Both the position numbers and the translations under genes were made by a program. A stretch of DNA of 64,000 nucleotides. It comes from Streptomyces fulvoviolaceus. GTDB taxonomy: Bacteria > Actinomycetota > Actinomycetes > Streptomycetales > Streptomycetaceae. The notes beneath the pieces were generated by a model that was given only the letters and a program-made list of their open reading frames with translations, did not search any database and had not been told where the DNA came from. The stretch covers positions 124,001 to 188,000 of the forward strand of contig NZ_JOEY01000028.1 of the NCBI RefSeq assembly GCF_000718165.1, read 5' to 3'. Shown piece after piece: positions 36,305 to 44,548 of the stretch (positions within the stretch are counted from its first letter, which is position 1; each line of letters begins with the position of its first letter).

Positions 36305-37444
36305 TCAGCAGTTACACCCACAGTCACACCCGTCACAACCACAGTCACACCCATCCCCGCAGCAGCTGCAACACTCACAGCAGTCCCCGCACCCACTGCA
36401 GTCCGCGTTGGCGCACAACCCTTCCCGCCGCTGCCGGCTCCACGGATCCTCGAACGTGCCGCAGCACATCTGGCACGTACAGGCCAGCCCCACCCACACC
36501 GCACACCCCGCGAGCAGCCCCCGCCGGTCCCGGCGCGGCGGCTCCGGGGGCGCGTACGGCGACGTGAGCCCAGCCCCGTGCCCGCACGAGGAGCCACCGA
36601 AAGCCCTGTCCACGGAGTTGCGCAGCTCATGCACGAGCAACACATGCACCAACTTCGCATCACTGAACTCCACCTCGCGCAACGCGAGCCGAATCCCGTG
36701 CACGGCGTCATCGGCAAGCCGCCGGGCCTCCCCCAAGGACGTCCCCGTGGCCGTCAGCGGATTCCACGCACCCGACGCCGCGTCAGTTTCCCTGTCCTCC
36801 ACGGCGTCCAGCAGATGCGCCAGCCGTCCGAAGAGCCGCCCGGCCTCGGTGAGCGGCTCTGCATTGCCGGGCCGCCCCGCCAGGATCGCCGTATGCCCGA
36901 AGGCCGCCGCCGTCGCGGTCTCGGTCGGCTCGGTGACCGTCAGGATCGGCGTCCCGGGCCCGGCAAGGGCCTCGATGCCGAGCTGCCGGTCCACCGCGTC
37001 GACGAGTACGGCGGTGTCGAACCCGACGTCGAGACCGGTCCGTTCCCCGGCCCTGCCCCAGCTCGTCGCGACCCGGCGCGCGGCGAGCGCCACCGGCCTG
37101 CGGGCCAGCAGCCCGTCCCCGTCGGCGACATGGTCCCGCACCTTGGCCGAGGCCAGCACCAGCGAGACGGCGGCCGCGAGCCGCGCTCCCTCGCCCTGCG
37201 CGACAGAGGCGGTACGCATTCCGCGCAACGGACACGGCCCCGCCGTACGCCGCCCCGAGGTATTGCGTTCGGCCTGAGCCTCCGTCAGAACCGATATCAG
37301 CAAGCCGTCGTAGTTCGTCACGACGCGGGCGAACTGCCCGTGGTCCCCGCGCAGTGCGAGACACAGCCCGCACAAATGCGCCATCCACTGGGCCTTGAGA
37401 CTTTCACCGAGCCGGTGACGGCAGGGCCTGACGATTCCGAACAC
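36305..37444 (-). CDS. DUF5685-family protein with cysteine-rich C-terminal tail
   Basis: A 379-residue cytoplasmic protein of the actinobacterial DUF5685 family. Conserved starts are MFGIVRPCRHRL and WMAHLCGLCLALRG, followed by LISVLTEAQ. Cys at 8, 25, 28, 71 and beyond could form a metal site. The middle is helical, Ala-rich. The last 60 residues contain a hydrophobic segment (LLAGCAVWVGLACTCQMCC) and then an extreme Cys/Gly/Asp tail with about 17 Cys in 35 residues, arranged CDCGCDG-like. That tail recalls metallothionein-type or Fe-S/zinc binding. The GTG at 37444 has GGGGGATC upstream. Function unknown. Confidence 0.8.
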   Translation of the reverse strand: MFGIVRPCRHRLGESLKAQWMAHLCGLCLALRGDHGQFARVVTNYDGLLISVLTEAQAERNTSGRRTAGPCPLRGMRTASVAQGEGARLAAAVSLVLASAKVRDHVADGDGLLARRPVALAARRVATSWGRAGERTGLDVGFDTAVLVDAVDRQLGIEALAGPGTPILTVTEPTETATAAAFGHTAILAGRPGNAEPLTEAGRLFGRLAHLLDAVEDRETDAASGAWNPLTATGTSLGEARRLADDAVHGIRLALREVEFSDAKLVHVLLVHELRNSVDRAFGGSSCGHGAGLTSPYAPPEPPRRDRRGLLAGCAVWVGLACTCQMCCGTFEDPWSRQRREGLCANADCSGCGDCCECCSCCGDGCDCGCDGCDCGCNC

Positions 37445-37733
37445 GACGATCCCCCGTGGTCAGTGCGACGTTGAGCGGCGGCATCTTATCGACCGTCCGT
37501 TCACCCGTACGCCCCGCCCATCACCCATACGCCGCGAAGAATCATATTTCACTCACAGTCAGCAGCCGTATGGGACACGACCCTTGGGGTACCCGGGCTC
37601 TCGACGAATTCGCTGTGCACCAGTACCGTCACAAACCCCCCGCGCGGCGTCTATCCACATGGCGCGTCATCCGCATCATGGATGACCATAGGGATGCGGA
37701 AAGCAAGAAAGACCGCTGTGAGAGGAGGCGTCC

Positions 37734-38174
37734 ATGGGATCGGTGCGCAAGGCGAGTGCCTGGCTGGGCCTCGTTGACGACAACGATGACGAGCGTTACT
37801 ACGACGACGACGGCTACTCCGAAGGATCCGAGCCCGGGGAAGCCTGGGTCACCGACCCTCGGGTGAAGGTGGCCACGGACACGGCCGAGGAGAAGGGCCG
37901 TCGGATCGGCACGGTGACCCCGGACAGCTTCCGGGACGCCCGCGCCATCGGCGAGCTGTTCCGCGAGGGTGTCCCGGTCATCGTGAACCTCACCGCCATG
38001 GAGGCGGGCGACGCCAAGCGCGTCGTCGACTTCGCGGCCGGGCTGATCTTCGGCCTGCGGGGCTCCATCGACCGGGTGTCCAACCGTGTGTTCCTGCTCA
38101 CTCCCGCCGACACGGAGATCGTGAACGGCGAGCCTGCCCAGCACCGCACGGACGGCTTCTTCAACCAGAGCTGA
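37734..38174 (+). CDS. sepF: SepF-like cell division protein (paralogue)
   Basis: A 146-residue SepF-family protein. The N-terminal [13 protein letters not shown] is the membrane-binding amphipathic helix. An acidic linker ([14 protein letters not shown]) follows, then the SepF globular domain from about 55: [47 protein letters not shown], and RVFLLTP. SepF polymerises and tethers FtsZ to the membrane. It is not near ftsZ or ylm genes, so it is one of the extra SepF-like proteins (SflA/SflB type) of Streptomyces rather than the main SepF. ATG 37734 with GAGAGGAGG upstream. Confidence 0.87.
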   Translation: MGSVRKASAWLGLVDDNDDERYYDDDGYSEGSEPGEAWVTDPRVKVATDTAEEKGRRIGTVTPDSFRDARAIGELFREGVPVIVNLTAMEAGDAKRVVDFAAGLIFGLRGSIDRVSNRVFLLTPADTEIVNGEPAQHRTDGFFNQS

Positions 38175-38175
38175 G

Positions 38176-38200
38176 GCAGGGCCGCTCACCGGCCCTGCCC
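38176..38200. terminator. bidirectional hairpin between sepF-like and acyl-CoA dehydrogenase genes
   Basis: Exact arms GGCAGGGCCG / CGGCCCTGCC with a 5-nt loop, between convergent stops. Confidence 0.75.
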
Positions 38201-38210
38201 CGCGCAGGGT

Positions 38211-39401
38211 TCACCGGAAGGCGTCGAGACCGGTGAGCGCCTTGCCCAGTACCAGCTGGTGCATCTCGACGGTGCCCTCGTAGGTGAGCACCGACTCGAG
38301 GTTGGTCGCGTGCCGCATGACGGGGTACTCGAGGGAGATCCCGTTGGCACCGAGGATCGTCCGTGCCGTACGGCAGATCTCGATGGCCTCTCGTACGTTG
38401 TTGAGCTTGCCGAAGCTGACCTGCTCGGGACGCAGGCGGCCGGCGTCCATGCGCCGCCCCAGATGGTGGGCGAGCAGAATCCCCTTGTGGAGTTCGACCG
38501 CCATGTCGGCGAGCTTGGCCTGGGTGAGCTGGAAGCCACCGATGGGCCGCCCGAACTGCTCCCGCGTCTTCGCGTATTCGACCGCGGCCTCGAAGGACGC
38601 CCGCGCCGCACCCATGGCGCCCCACACGATGCCGTAGCGGGCGTGCGAGAGACAGCTGAGCGGGCCCTTGAGCCCGACGACCTCCGGCAGTACGGCGTCC
38701 GCGGGCAGCCGTACGTCGTCGAGGACGAGCTCGCTGGTGACACTCGCCCGCAGAGACCACTTGTGCTTGATCTCGGGCGCGGAGAACCCGGGGCTGTCGG
38801 TCGGGACGACGAACCCGCGGATCCCGTCGTCGGTCTGCGCCCACACGACAGCCACCCCGGCGACGGAGCCGTTGGTGATCCACATCTTGCGGCCGTTGAG
38901 GACCCAGTCGCCGCCGTCCTTCTTGGCGTACGTCCGCATGGAGCCGGGGTCGGAGCCGTGGTCGGGCTCGGTGAGCCCGAAGCAGCCGATGACGTGGCCG
39001 GAGGCCATGCGCGGGAGCCAGGTCTGCTTCTGCTCCTCGGAGCCGAACCGGTGGATGGCGTACATGGCGAGCGATCCCTGCACGGAGACGAGGGACCGGA
39101 TGCCCGAGTCGGCGGCCTCCAGCTCCAGACAGGCGAGACCGTACTGCACCGCGCTCGCACCGGCGCACCCGTACCCGCTGAGCGACATGCCGAGGGCGCC
39201 GATGTCACCGAGTTCACGGGCGAGTTCACGGATGCCGGGCAGCTCGCCCGTCTCGTACCACTCGGCGACGTACGGCAGCACACGGTCCGCCGCCCAGGTC
39301 CGCACGGTGTCCCGGATGGCGAGGTCCTCCGGGTCCAGCAGGTCGTCGATGCCGAGTGGGTCGGCGGGGTCGAACGGGGGCAACTTCGCGGACGCGGCCA
39401 T
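38211..39401 (-). CDS. acyl-CoA dehydrogenase, glutaryl-CoA dehydrogenase-like
   Basis: A 396-residue FAD-dependent dehydrogenase. FAD and substrate blocks are CFGLTEPDHGSDPGSMRT, VLNGRKMWITNGSVA and REQFGRPIGGFQLTQAKLADM. The catalytic base Glu is in LTYEGTVEMHQLVLG, at the same place as in GcdH. The N-terminus (LGIDDLLDPEDLAIRDTVR) and R-substrate pattern fit glutaryl-CoA dehydrogenase best, but electron partner and chain length cannot be read from sequence. ATG 39401 with GGAGGGTG upstream. A 7+7 inverted repeat lies 25 bases upstream and is a likely TetR-type operator. Confidence 0.92.
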   Translation of the reverse strand: MAASAKLPPFDPADPLGIDDLLDPEDLAIRDTVRTWAADRVLPYVAEWYETGELPGIRELARELGDIGALGMSLSGYGCAGASAVQYGLACLELEAADSGIRSLVSVQGSLAMYAIHRFGSEEQKQTWLPRMASGHVIGCFGLTEPDHGSDPGSMRTYAKKDGGDWVLNGRKMWITNGSVAGVAVVWAQTDDGIRGFVVPTDSPGFSAPEIKHKWSLRASVTSELVLDDVRLPADAVLPEVVGLKGPLSCLSHARYGIVWGAMGAARASFEAAVEYAKTREQFGRPIGGFQLTQAKLADMAVELHKGILLAHHLGRRMDAGRLRPEQVSFGKLNNVREAIEICRTARTILGANGISLEYPVMRHATNLESVLTYEGTVEMHQLVLGKALTGLDAFR

Positions 39402-39425
39402 GGGACACCCTCCGGCATACACGAA

Positions 39426-39442
39426 AACTAGCAGCGCTAGTT
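39426..39442 (-). promoter_or_regulatory. palindromic operator upstream of the acyl-CoA dehydrogenase
   Basis: Perfect inverted repeat AACTAGC-AGC-GCTAGTT, centred about 33 bases before the start codon. Such sites are typical for TetR/FadR-type control of acyl-CoA genes. No regulator gene is adjacent. Confidence 0.6.
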
Positions 39443-39512
39443 ACAATTTCGGAGCCGACGTTACGACGCGGTGTCCCGCACGTCCAGTACCTCCACGTCC
39501 AGCACCTCCGGG

Positions 39513-41114
39513 TCAGGCCGAGACCCTGGACTCGGCGACTTCCCTGGGCGCCGGCAGCTCCACCGTCGCCGTGGCCTCGCCGCACTGCATGGTCCGCGGC
39601 AACCGCAACGCCATCGCTGCCCCCAGCAGCAACAACCCCGCACTCACGAGCAACGTGATGTGCAGCCCGTGCACGAAGGAGTCCCGAGCGGCGCGCCGCA
39701 GGGCCACCCCGGCATGTCCACCCAGCCGCCCGGCGACCTCGTACGCCTCCCCCAGCGAATGCCCCGCCGCCGAGGACGCCGACGCCGGCACGCCCGGCAC
39801 GGACGTCAGACCGGGCGCGTACGCCGCGTTCATCACGCTGCCCAGCAGCGCGATCCCGATCCCCGCACCCAACTGGTACGACGTCTCCCCGATCGCCGCC
39901 GCCCCACCCGCCTGCGCCGGCGGAGCCTCGCTCAGCATCGACTCGTACGCACCGAACAGCGTGGTCTCCAGGCCGAAGCCCAGCAGCAGGAAGCCGAACA
40001 GCAGCAGCACCGCGTTGTCCGACCCGCCCATCGCGGTCAGCACCACCACGGCCACCGCGGTCAGACAGAACCCGGCACTCACCATCCGCCGCGGCCCGAA
40101 CCGCCGCAGCATCCGTGCCCCCGCCAGCCCCGCCGCCATCGCGGCGATCGTCAGCGGCAGCAGCCGTAGACCCGTCTCCAGCGGGGACAGCCCCAGGACC
40201 AGTTGCAGATACTGCGCCGCGATCAGCTCGAGGCCCACCAGCGCGAGCATCGCCAGCACGATGCACCCCACCGACGTGCTGAACGCCGGCCGCGCGAACA
40301 TCCGCAGGTCCACCAGGGGCTGCGTGAGCCGCCGCTGTCGCCGTACGAAGAGGACCAGCAGCACCGCGCCCACCACCAGCGGCACCGCGGTGAACGCGTC
40401 CAGCTCCCCGCTCCCGAGCCGCTTCACGCCCAGCACCAGGGCGAACAGCCCGGCCGCGGCCATCAGCGCGCCGACCACGTCCCAGGGACCGTCGCCGGCC
40501 CCCTTCGACTCGGGCAGCAGCAGCCGGCCGACCGGCAGGCTGACCAGCATCAACGGAATGTTGATGAGGAAGACCGAGCCCCACCAGAAGTGCTCGAGGA
40601 GAAAGCCGCCGAGCAGTGGCCCCACCGCCGCGCCCACCGCGGCCACCGCACTCCAGATACCGATCGCGAGCGCCCGCTCACGCCGGTCGGGGAAGACCTG
40701 CCGGAGGATCGACAGCGTCGCGGGCATGATCATCGCGCCGCCGACGCCGAGCAGCGCCCGCGCCACGATCAGCACCTGGGCACTGTCCGCGAGGGCGGCG
40801 AGACCGGAGGCGACGCCGAAGAGGCCGTACCCGAGGAGCAGGATCCGTCTGCGGCCCACGCGGTCGCCGAGCGTGCCGAAGAGGATCAGCAGCGAGGCGC
40901 AGACCAGGGGATAGATGTCGACGATCCAGAGCAGCTCTATCGCGCCGGGCTTGAGATCCTCCGTGACGGCGGGGACCGCCACGTGCAGCACGGTCGCGTC
41001 GACCGCGACCAGGAGCAGGCTCACGCAGAGGACGATCAGGACGACCCAGCGGTTGGCACCGGCCCCGGCCGCCCGACGGCGCAGCGCTGCGGCAGCCGTG
41101 GTCGTCCCGGACAT
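39513..41114 (-). CDS. MFS drug exporter, DHA2 family (14 helices)
   Basis: A 533-residue drug:proton antiporter. It has motif A GDRVGRRRILLLGYGLFG after helix 2, an antiporter motif C AAVGAAVGPLLGGFLLE in helix 5, and RALLGVGGAMIMPATLS (motif B). About 14 helices are present, matching the QacA/EmrB family. VDATVLHVAVP in helix 1 includes the Asp typical of the group. The final residues are hydrophilic. ATG 41114 with GGGAGGT 7 bases upstream. Function (antibiotic or metabolite efflux) is not readable; no TetR gene flanks it. Confidence 0.9.
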   Translation of the reverse strand: MSGTTTAAAALRRRAAGAGANRWVVLIVLCVSLLLVAVDATVLHVAVPAVTEDLKPGAIELLWIVDIYPLVCASLLILFGTLGDRVGRRRILLLGYGLFGVASGLAALADSAQVLIVARALLGVGGAMIMPATLSILRQVFPDRRERALAIGIWSAVAAVGAAVGPLLGGFLLEHFWWGSVFLINIPLMLVSLPVGRLLLPESKGAGDGPWDVVGALMAAAGLFALVLGVKRLGSGELDAFTAVPLVVGAVLLVLFVRRQRRLTQPLVDLRMFARPAFSTSVGCIVLAMLALVGLELIAAQYLQLVLGLSPLETGLRLLPLTIAAMAAGLAGARMLRRFGPRRMVSAGFCLTAVAVVVLTAMGGSDNAVLLLFGFLLLGFGLETTLFGAYESMLSEAPPAQAGGAAAIGETSYQLGAGIGIALLGSVMNAAYAPGLTSVPGVPASASSAAGHSLGEAYEVAGRLGGHAGVALRRAARDSFVHGLHITLLVSAGLLLLGAAMALRLPRTMQCGEATATVELPAPREVAESRVSA

Positions 41115-41375
41115 GTACGTACCTCCCAGATGTTCCTCGCGATCGGCGGGCACACGGGGTGGGGACTCCCCATGATCTCGGCCGGAGAGGAGCGGTGATC
41201 TCCGGCCCGCGCAACGAAGGCGAGTGACACGTCAGCGTACGCGAGTTCGCGCCACGGCCTAGTGGCGGACCTCTCAGACTCCCTTCAGAACTCGTGTGGC
41301 GTACGCCACTCCCCCTCCCTCGCTCACACGCCCCGCCGGTCCGGCCGGTTCACCGGGCGGTCGATAATCGGCCCC

Positions 41376-42578
41376 GTGACCGATCTTGAGAAGCGCCCGG
41401 CCCTGCGCCGCGCGGCCCCGGCCCTCCTCGGGTACGCGGCCGTACGCGCCCTGGGGCTGCTCGTGCTGGCCTTGTGGAGCGGGGCGCAGGACAAGAGCGC
41501 GTACACGCTGCTGACGGCCCGCTGGGACGCGCTCTGGTACACGCGGGTCGCCGAACTGGGCTACGGCTACGAGGTGCGCCTGCCGAACGGCGACGTCCAC
41601 TCGAACCTCGCCTTCTTCCCGCTGCTGCCGTGGCTGGAGCGGCTGCTGGCCGCGGTGACCCCGCTGTCGTACGCCGACGCGGGCTTCGCCGTCGCCCTGC
41701 TCGCCTCGCTCGCCGCGGCCTGGGGAATCTTCGCGGTGGCCGACCGTGTGTACGGCCGCAGGGTGGGCGTGTGCGCCGTACTGCTGTGGGCCGTTCTCCC
41801 CGTCGGGATCGTGCAGTCGATGGCGTACAGCGAGTCACTGTTCACGGCCCTGGCGGCCTGGTCGCTGTACGCGGTGCTGACCGGCCGCTGGGTGACGGCG
41901 GGCGTCCTGGCGTCCCTGGCGGGGCTGACCCGGCCGGTGGGGCTCGCGGTGGTCGCGGCGGTGTGGGTGACGGCGATTGCCTCTTTCGTACGAGACCGAA
42001 GCGCGGCCGGCGCGCAGGGCGCCCACGCCCCCGCACGCGCCCCCTCCCCCGCGGTCGGCTCGACGGCGACGGGCGCGCCCGCCTGGCGGCGCGCCCTCGG
42101 AATGGCGCTCGCGCCCCTGGGCGCCGCCGCCTACGTCCTGTGGGTCGGGCACCGCACCGGCAGGGGCCCGCTCGGCTATCTCGACGTCCAGGCGGGCTGG
42201 CGCAACGGCTTCGACGGCGGCTACGCCTTCGCCCGCTTCGTCGCCGACAAGTTCACGTCGTTCCCCTCGGCCCTCGCGGGCGTGGGGCTGATCGTCGGCG
42301 TCGGCCTGGTCGGCTGGCTGTACGTCGTCTGTGTCCGGCAGGGCCAGCCGCTGCCCCTCCTGGTGTACGCGGGTGTCGTCACAGCGCTCGCCCTGTGCGC
42401 GTCGAGCTACTTCGGCTCGAAACCGCGTCTGCTGCTGCCCGCCTTCCCCCTGCTGCTGCCCCTCGCGGCGGCCCTGGCCCGCCTGCGTACGCCCAGGTCA
42501 GCCCTGGTGGTGGGCGCTGTCGCGGCGGCATCGGCCACGTACGGGGCCTTCTGGCTGAACGGCTCCGGCCCGCCATGA
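41376..42578 (+). CDS. PIG-V-like polyprenyl-sugar-dependent mannosyltransferase
   Basis: A 400-residue polytopic glycosyltransferase of the GT-C class. The loop after helix 1 reads TARWDALWYTRVAELGYGYE with an acidic catalytic residue, followed by SNLAFFPLLPWLERLL, the motif set of GPI mannosyltransferase 2 relatives. About ten helices follow, with a hydrophilic loop after about residue 205 (AHAPARAPSPAVG). ATG is absent; GTG at 41376 starts the conserved helix, while a longer frame from 41262 adds a non-family peptide. Likely adds a sugar from a polyprenyl-phosphate donor to a cell envelope glycan or protein. Confidence 0.82.
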   Translation: MTDLEKRPALRRAAPALLGYAAVRALGLLVLALWSGAQDKSAYTLLTARWDALWYTRVAELGYGYEVRLPNGDVHSNLAFFPLLPWLERLLAAVTPLSYADAGFAVALLASLAAAWGIFAVADRVYGRRVGVCAVLLWAVLPVGIVQSMAYSESLFTALAAWSLYAVLTGRWVTAGVLASLAGLTRPVGLAVVAAVWVTAIASFVRDRSAAGAQGAHAPARAPSPAVGSTATGAPAWRRALGMALAPLGAAAYVLWVGHRTGRGPLGYLDVQAGWRNGFDGGYAFARFVADKFTSFPSALAGVGLIVGVGLVGWLYVVCVRQGQPLPLLVYAGVVTALALCASSYFGSKPRLLLPAFPLLLPLAAALARLRTPRSALVVGAVAAASATYGAFWLNGSGPP

Positions 42579-42826
42579 TCGCCTTCGGAGCACCGACGAG
42601 CACCGATGAGCGCCCGGAGAATTCCACCCCATGATTCGGTGAACGAATTCATAAGCGCCATAAAACCGCAACCCAGGATGATCAAAGGAATTGAAGGACG
42701 CGACCACTCGGATTTGCGGAATCATTGGAAATAAACCTCCCCCTGAGAGGAATCCCACATCACATCGTCATCACAAAGCCGCTGATTCGACGGGGAACTG
42801 AGCTCACTCGCTGTAACGTCGATTGG

Positions 42827-43852
42827 GTGCGTACCAAACGAAACCCCACCCGTCTGGACCGGGTGTTCGCCAGGCTGGACCGTGAGCCGGAACGACCGGC
42901 CCACCTCGACGTGCCGAAGATGAGCCGGCACCGGGTCGTGCTGCTCGGCGCGACCCTGGCCTTCTACCTGGCGATCGTGTGGCTCGTGGTGACCACCTCG
43001 TGGCTGGTCCGCCTCGACTGGCAGGTCATGTTCTTCCGGCCGTACCAGCAGTGGGCGGGGATCCACTGGTTCGTCGACTACTACGTGGTGCTGGGCCAGC
43101 GCGGCCCGACCGCGGTGATGGTCGCGTCCTGGCTGGGCTGGCGCTCCTGGCGGCAGCACACGCTGCGTCCGCTGCTGACGCTGGGCGCCGTACTGCTGCT
43201 GCTGAACATCACGGTCGGCGCGGCCAAGCTGGGCATGGGAAGACTCGGACCGCACTACGCGACCATCATCGGCTCGAACGAGATGGGCCAGGGCGGCGAT
43301 ATATTTCCGAGCGGTCACACCGCCAATGCCGTGGTGACCTGGGGAATCCTGGCCTATCTGGCCTCCACCCCGAGGGCTCGCCGCTGGCTGTCAGCCATCT
43401 CCGCGGTGACCTCCCTGGGCGTCGGCCTCGCCACCGTCTACCTCGGTACGCACTGGCTGAGCGACGTCCTGCTGGGCTGGGTCGCGGGTCTGCTGGTCCT
43501 GCTCGCGCTCCCGTGGTGCGAGCCGACGATCGCCCGCACCGAGGCCTACGTCTTCGACCTGCGCGACCGCTGGCGTGCCCGCGGCGGCACCACCGCCCCG
43601 GCACCGGTCACTCCGGTTCCGGCGCCCGCGCGGCTCAAGCCCCTCACGGCTCCGCAGAACGAGACGGCGGCCCGCGAGGCCATCTCCCCGGCCCCTGCGT
43701 CCCGGGCGCCCGTCTATCTGGCCCCGGGCCCGCACACGACCCGCTCGGAGCGCACGCCGGTCACCCCGATCGGCAGCCGCCGCCCGCCCCACCCGGACCG
43801 CATCGTGCGCGGCACGTCCGCGCCGGCCACCCGCCCGCTGACGGGCGGCTGA
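42827..43852 (+). CDS. PAP2-family membrane phosphatase
   Basis: A 341-residue integral phosphatase. Six helices include the PAP2 signature: motif 1 KLGMGRLGP, motif 2 PSGHTAN and motif 3 YLGTHWLSDVLLG, whose His is the nucleophile. Substrates in this family are lipid phosphates such as undecaprenyl pyrophosphate or phosphatidic acid. The last 110 residues are a Pro/Ala/Arg-rich cytoplasmic tail that the family does not need. GTG 42827 begins conserved basic sequence (RTKRNPTRL); no strong ribosome site. An exact 17-bp terminator follows the gene. Confidence 0.9.
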   Translation: MRTKRNPTRLDRVFARLDREPERPAHLDVPKMSRHRVVLLGATLAFYLAIVWLVVTTSWLVRLDWQVMFFRPYQQWAGIHWFVDYYVVLGQRGPTAVMVASWLGWRSWRQHTLRPLLTLGAVLLLLNITVGAAKLGMGRLGPHYATIIGSNEMGQGGDIFPSGHTANAVVTWGILAYLASTPRARRWLSAISAVTSLGVGLATVYLGTHWLSDVLLGWVAGLLVLLALPWCEPTIARTEAYVFDLRDRWRARGGTTAPAPVTPVPAPARLKPLTAPQNETAAREAISPAPASRAPVYLAPGPHTTRSERTPVTPIGSRRPPHPDRIVRGTSAPATRPLTGG

Positions 43853-43893
43853 CCAGCACGGACAGCGGGATCGGTACGCACATCCACCCGCAC

Positions 43894-43930
43894 CGACGGC
43901 CCCGGTTCCTCGAAGGAACCGGGGCCGTCG
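43894..43930. terminator. perfect 17-bp bidirectional hairpin
   Basis: Arms CGACGGCCCCGGTTCCT / AGGAACCGGGGCCGTCG with a CGA loop, between the convergent PAP2 and I78 genes. Confidence 0.9.
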
Positions 43931-43950
43931 TCATGCGTCAGCGGGTGGTG

Positions 43951-44166
43951 TCAGCCCTTCCAGGACCGTGTCACACGGCCGTCCTTCACCTCGAAGTTCA
44001 GCCGCCCCACGCGGTACTCCATGGTGATGATCGCCCCCGGCGGCAGCGAGCGCACCGTCGGCCAGCCCCGCTCGCGCGCGAGCCGCTCGGCCGAGGCGGA
44101 GTCGAGGCCGACATACGAGTCCGGGCTGTCGTTCGGTTCGGCGGGCGGTGTCGGAATGGGTGCCAT
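43951..44166 (-). CDS. I78-family peptidase inhibitor-like small protein
   Basis: A 71-residue protein resembling the I78 inhibitor family (elastase/subtilisin inhibitors). The core reads YVGLDSASAERLARERGW, then PPGAIITMEYRVGRLNFEV and the end DGRVTRSWKG, giving the helix plus small beta-barrel of that fold. No signal peptide, so it may work inside the cell against a protease or be a structural homologue. ATG 44166. Convergent with the PAP2 gene across a strong terminator. Confidence 0.8.
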   Translation of the reverse strand: MAPIPTPPAEPNDSPDSYVGLDSASAERLARERGWPTVRSLPPGAIITMEYRVGRLNFEVKDGRVTRSWKG

Positions 44167-44548
44167 ACGGCCACGCTAGGCCCTGCCCGGCGGCCGGGGA
44201 AGCCCGGGCCCTGCACCCTGGGTCACGCATCCCCCTCCGGTCACACTTCTGTCACAGGATCACGACACACGTTTCCTTCGCACTGGGTCACACGGACGAG
44301 CGATTCCCTAGCCCTTCCGCAGGCATTCGAACGCAATTCCCGCGTGTCGCACCGCTTCTCCCAATGGCCCGCAAGAAGGCTTACCGAGAACCACCCGGAG
44401 GCCCCTTTGCCCGCCGATTCCGAACGGGTCCGCGGAAGCTGACATCGCATAGGAAATACACGGTTCCGGCACACAACCCCCTTACGCCCCCTGTCGCCGC
44501 GCACGACGGCGCGAGCATCATGGCGTGAGCCGAGCGAAGGGGCGAGCG
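44167..44548. other. 382-bp control region of the orphan ctaD gene
   Basis: No convincing gene. Four copies of GTCAC occur at 44222, 44240, 44251 and 44287, two extended to TCACAC and one to TGTCACAGGATCAC, and could be binding sites. A short open frame (about 44369-44528) with a basic product ends 20 bases before ctaD, but its ribosome site is absent. Confidence 0.45.

Noticed and set aside
44320..44340. TCGAAC-like match upstream of ctaD as an SOS box
   Set aside because: Only the first half-site matches; the second half is TTCCCG, far from GTTCGA, unlike the two sites before dnaE2.
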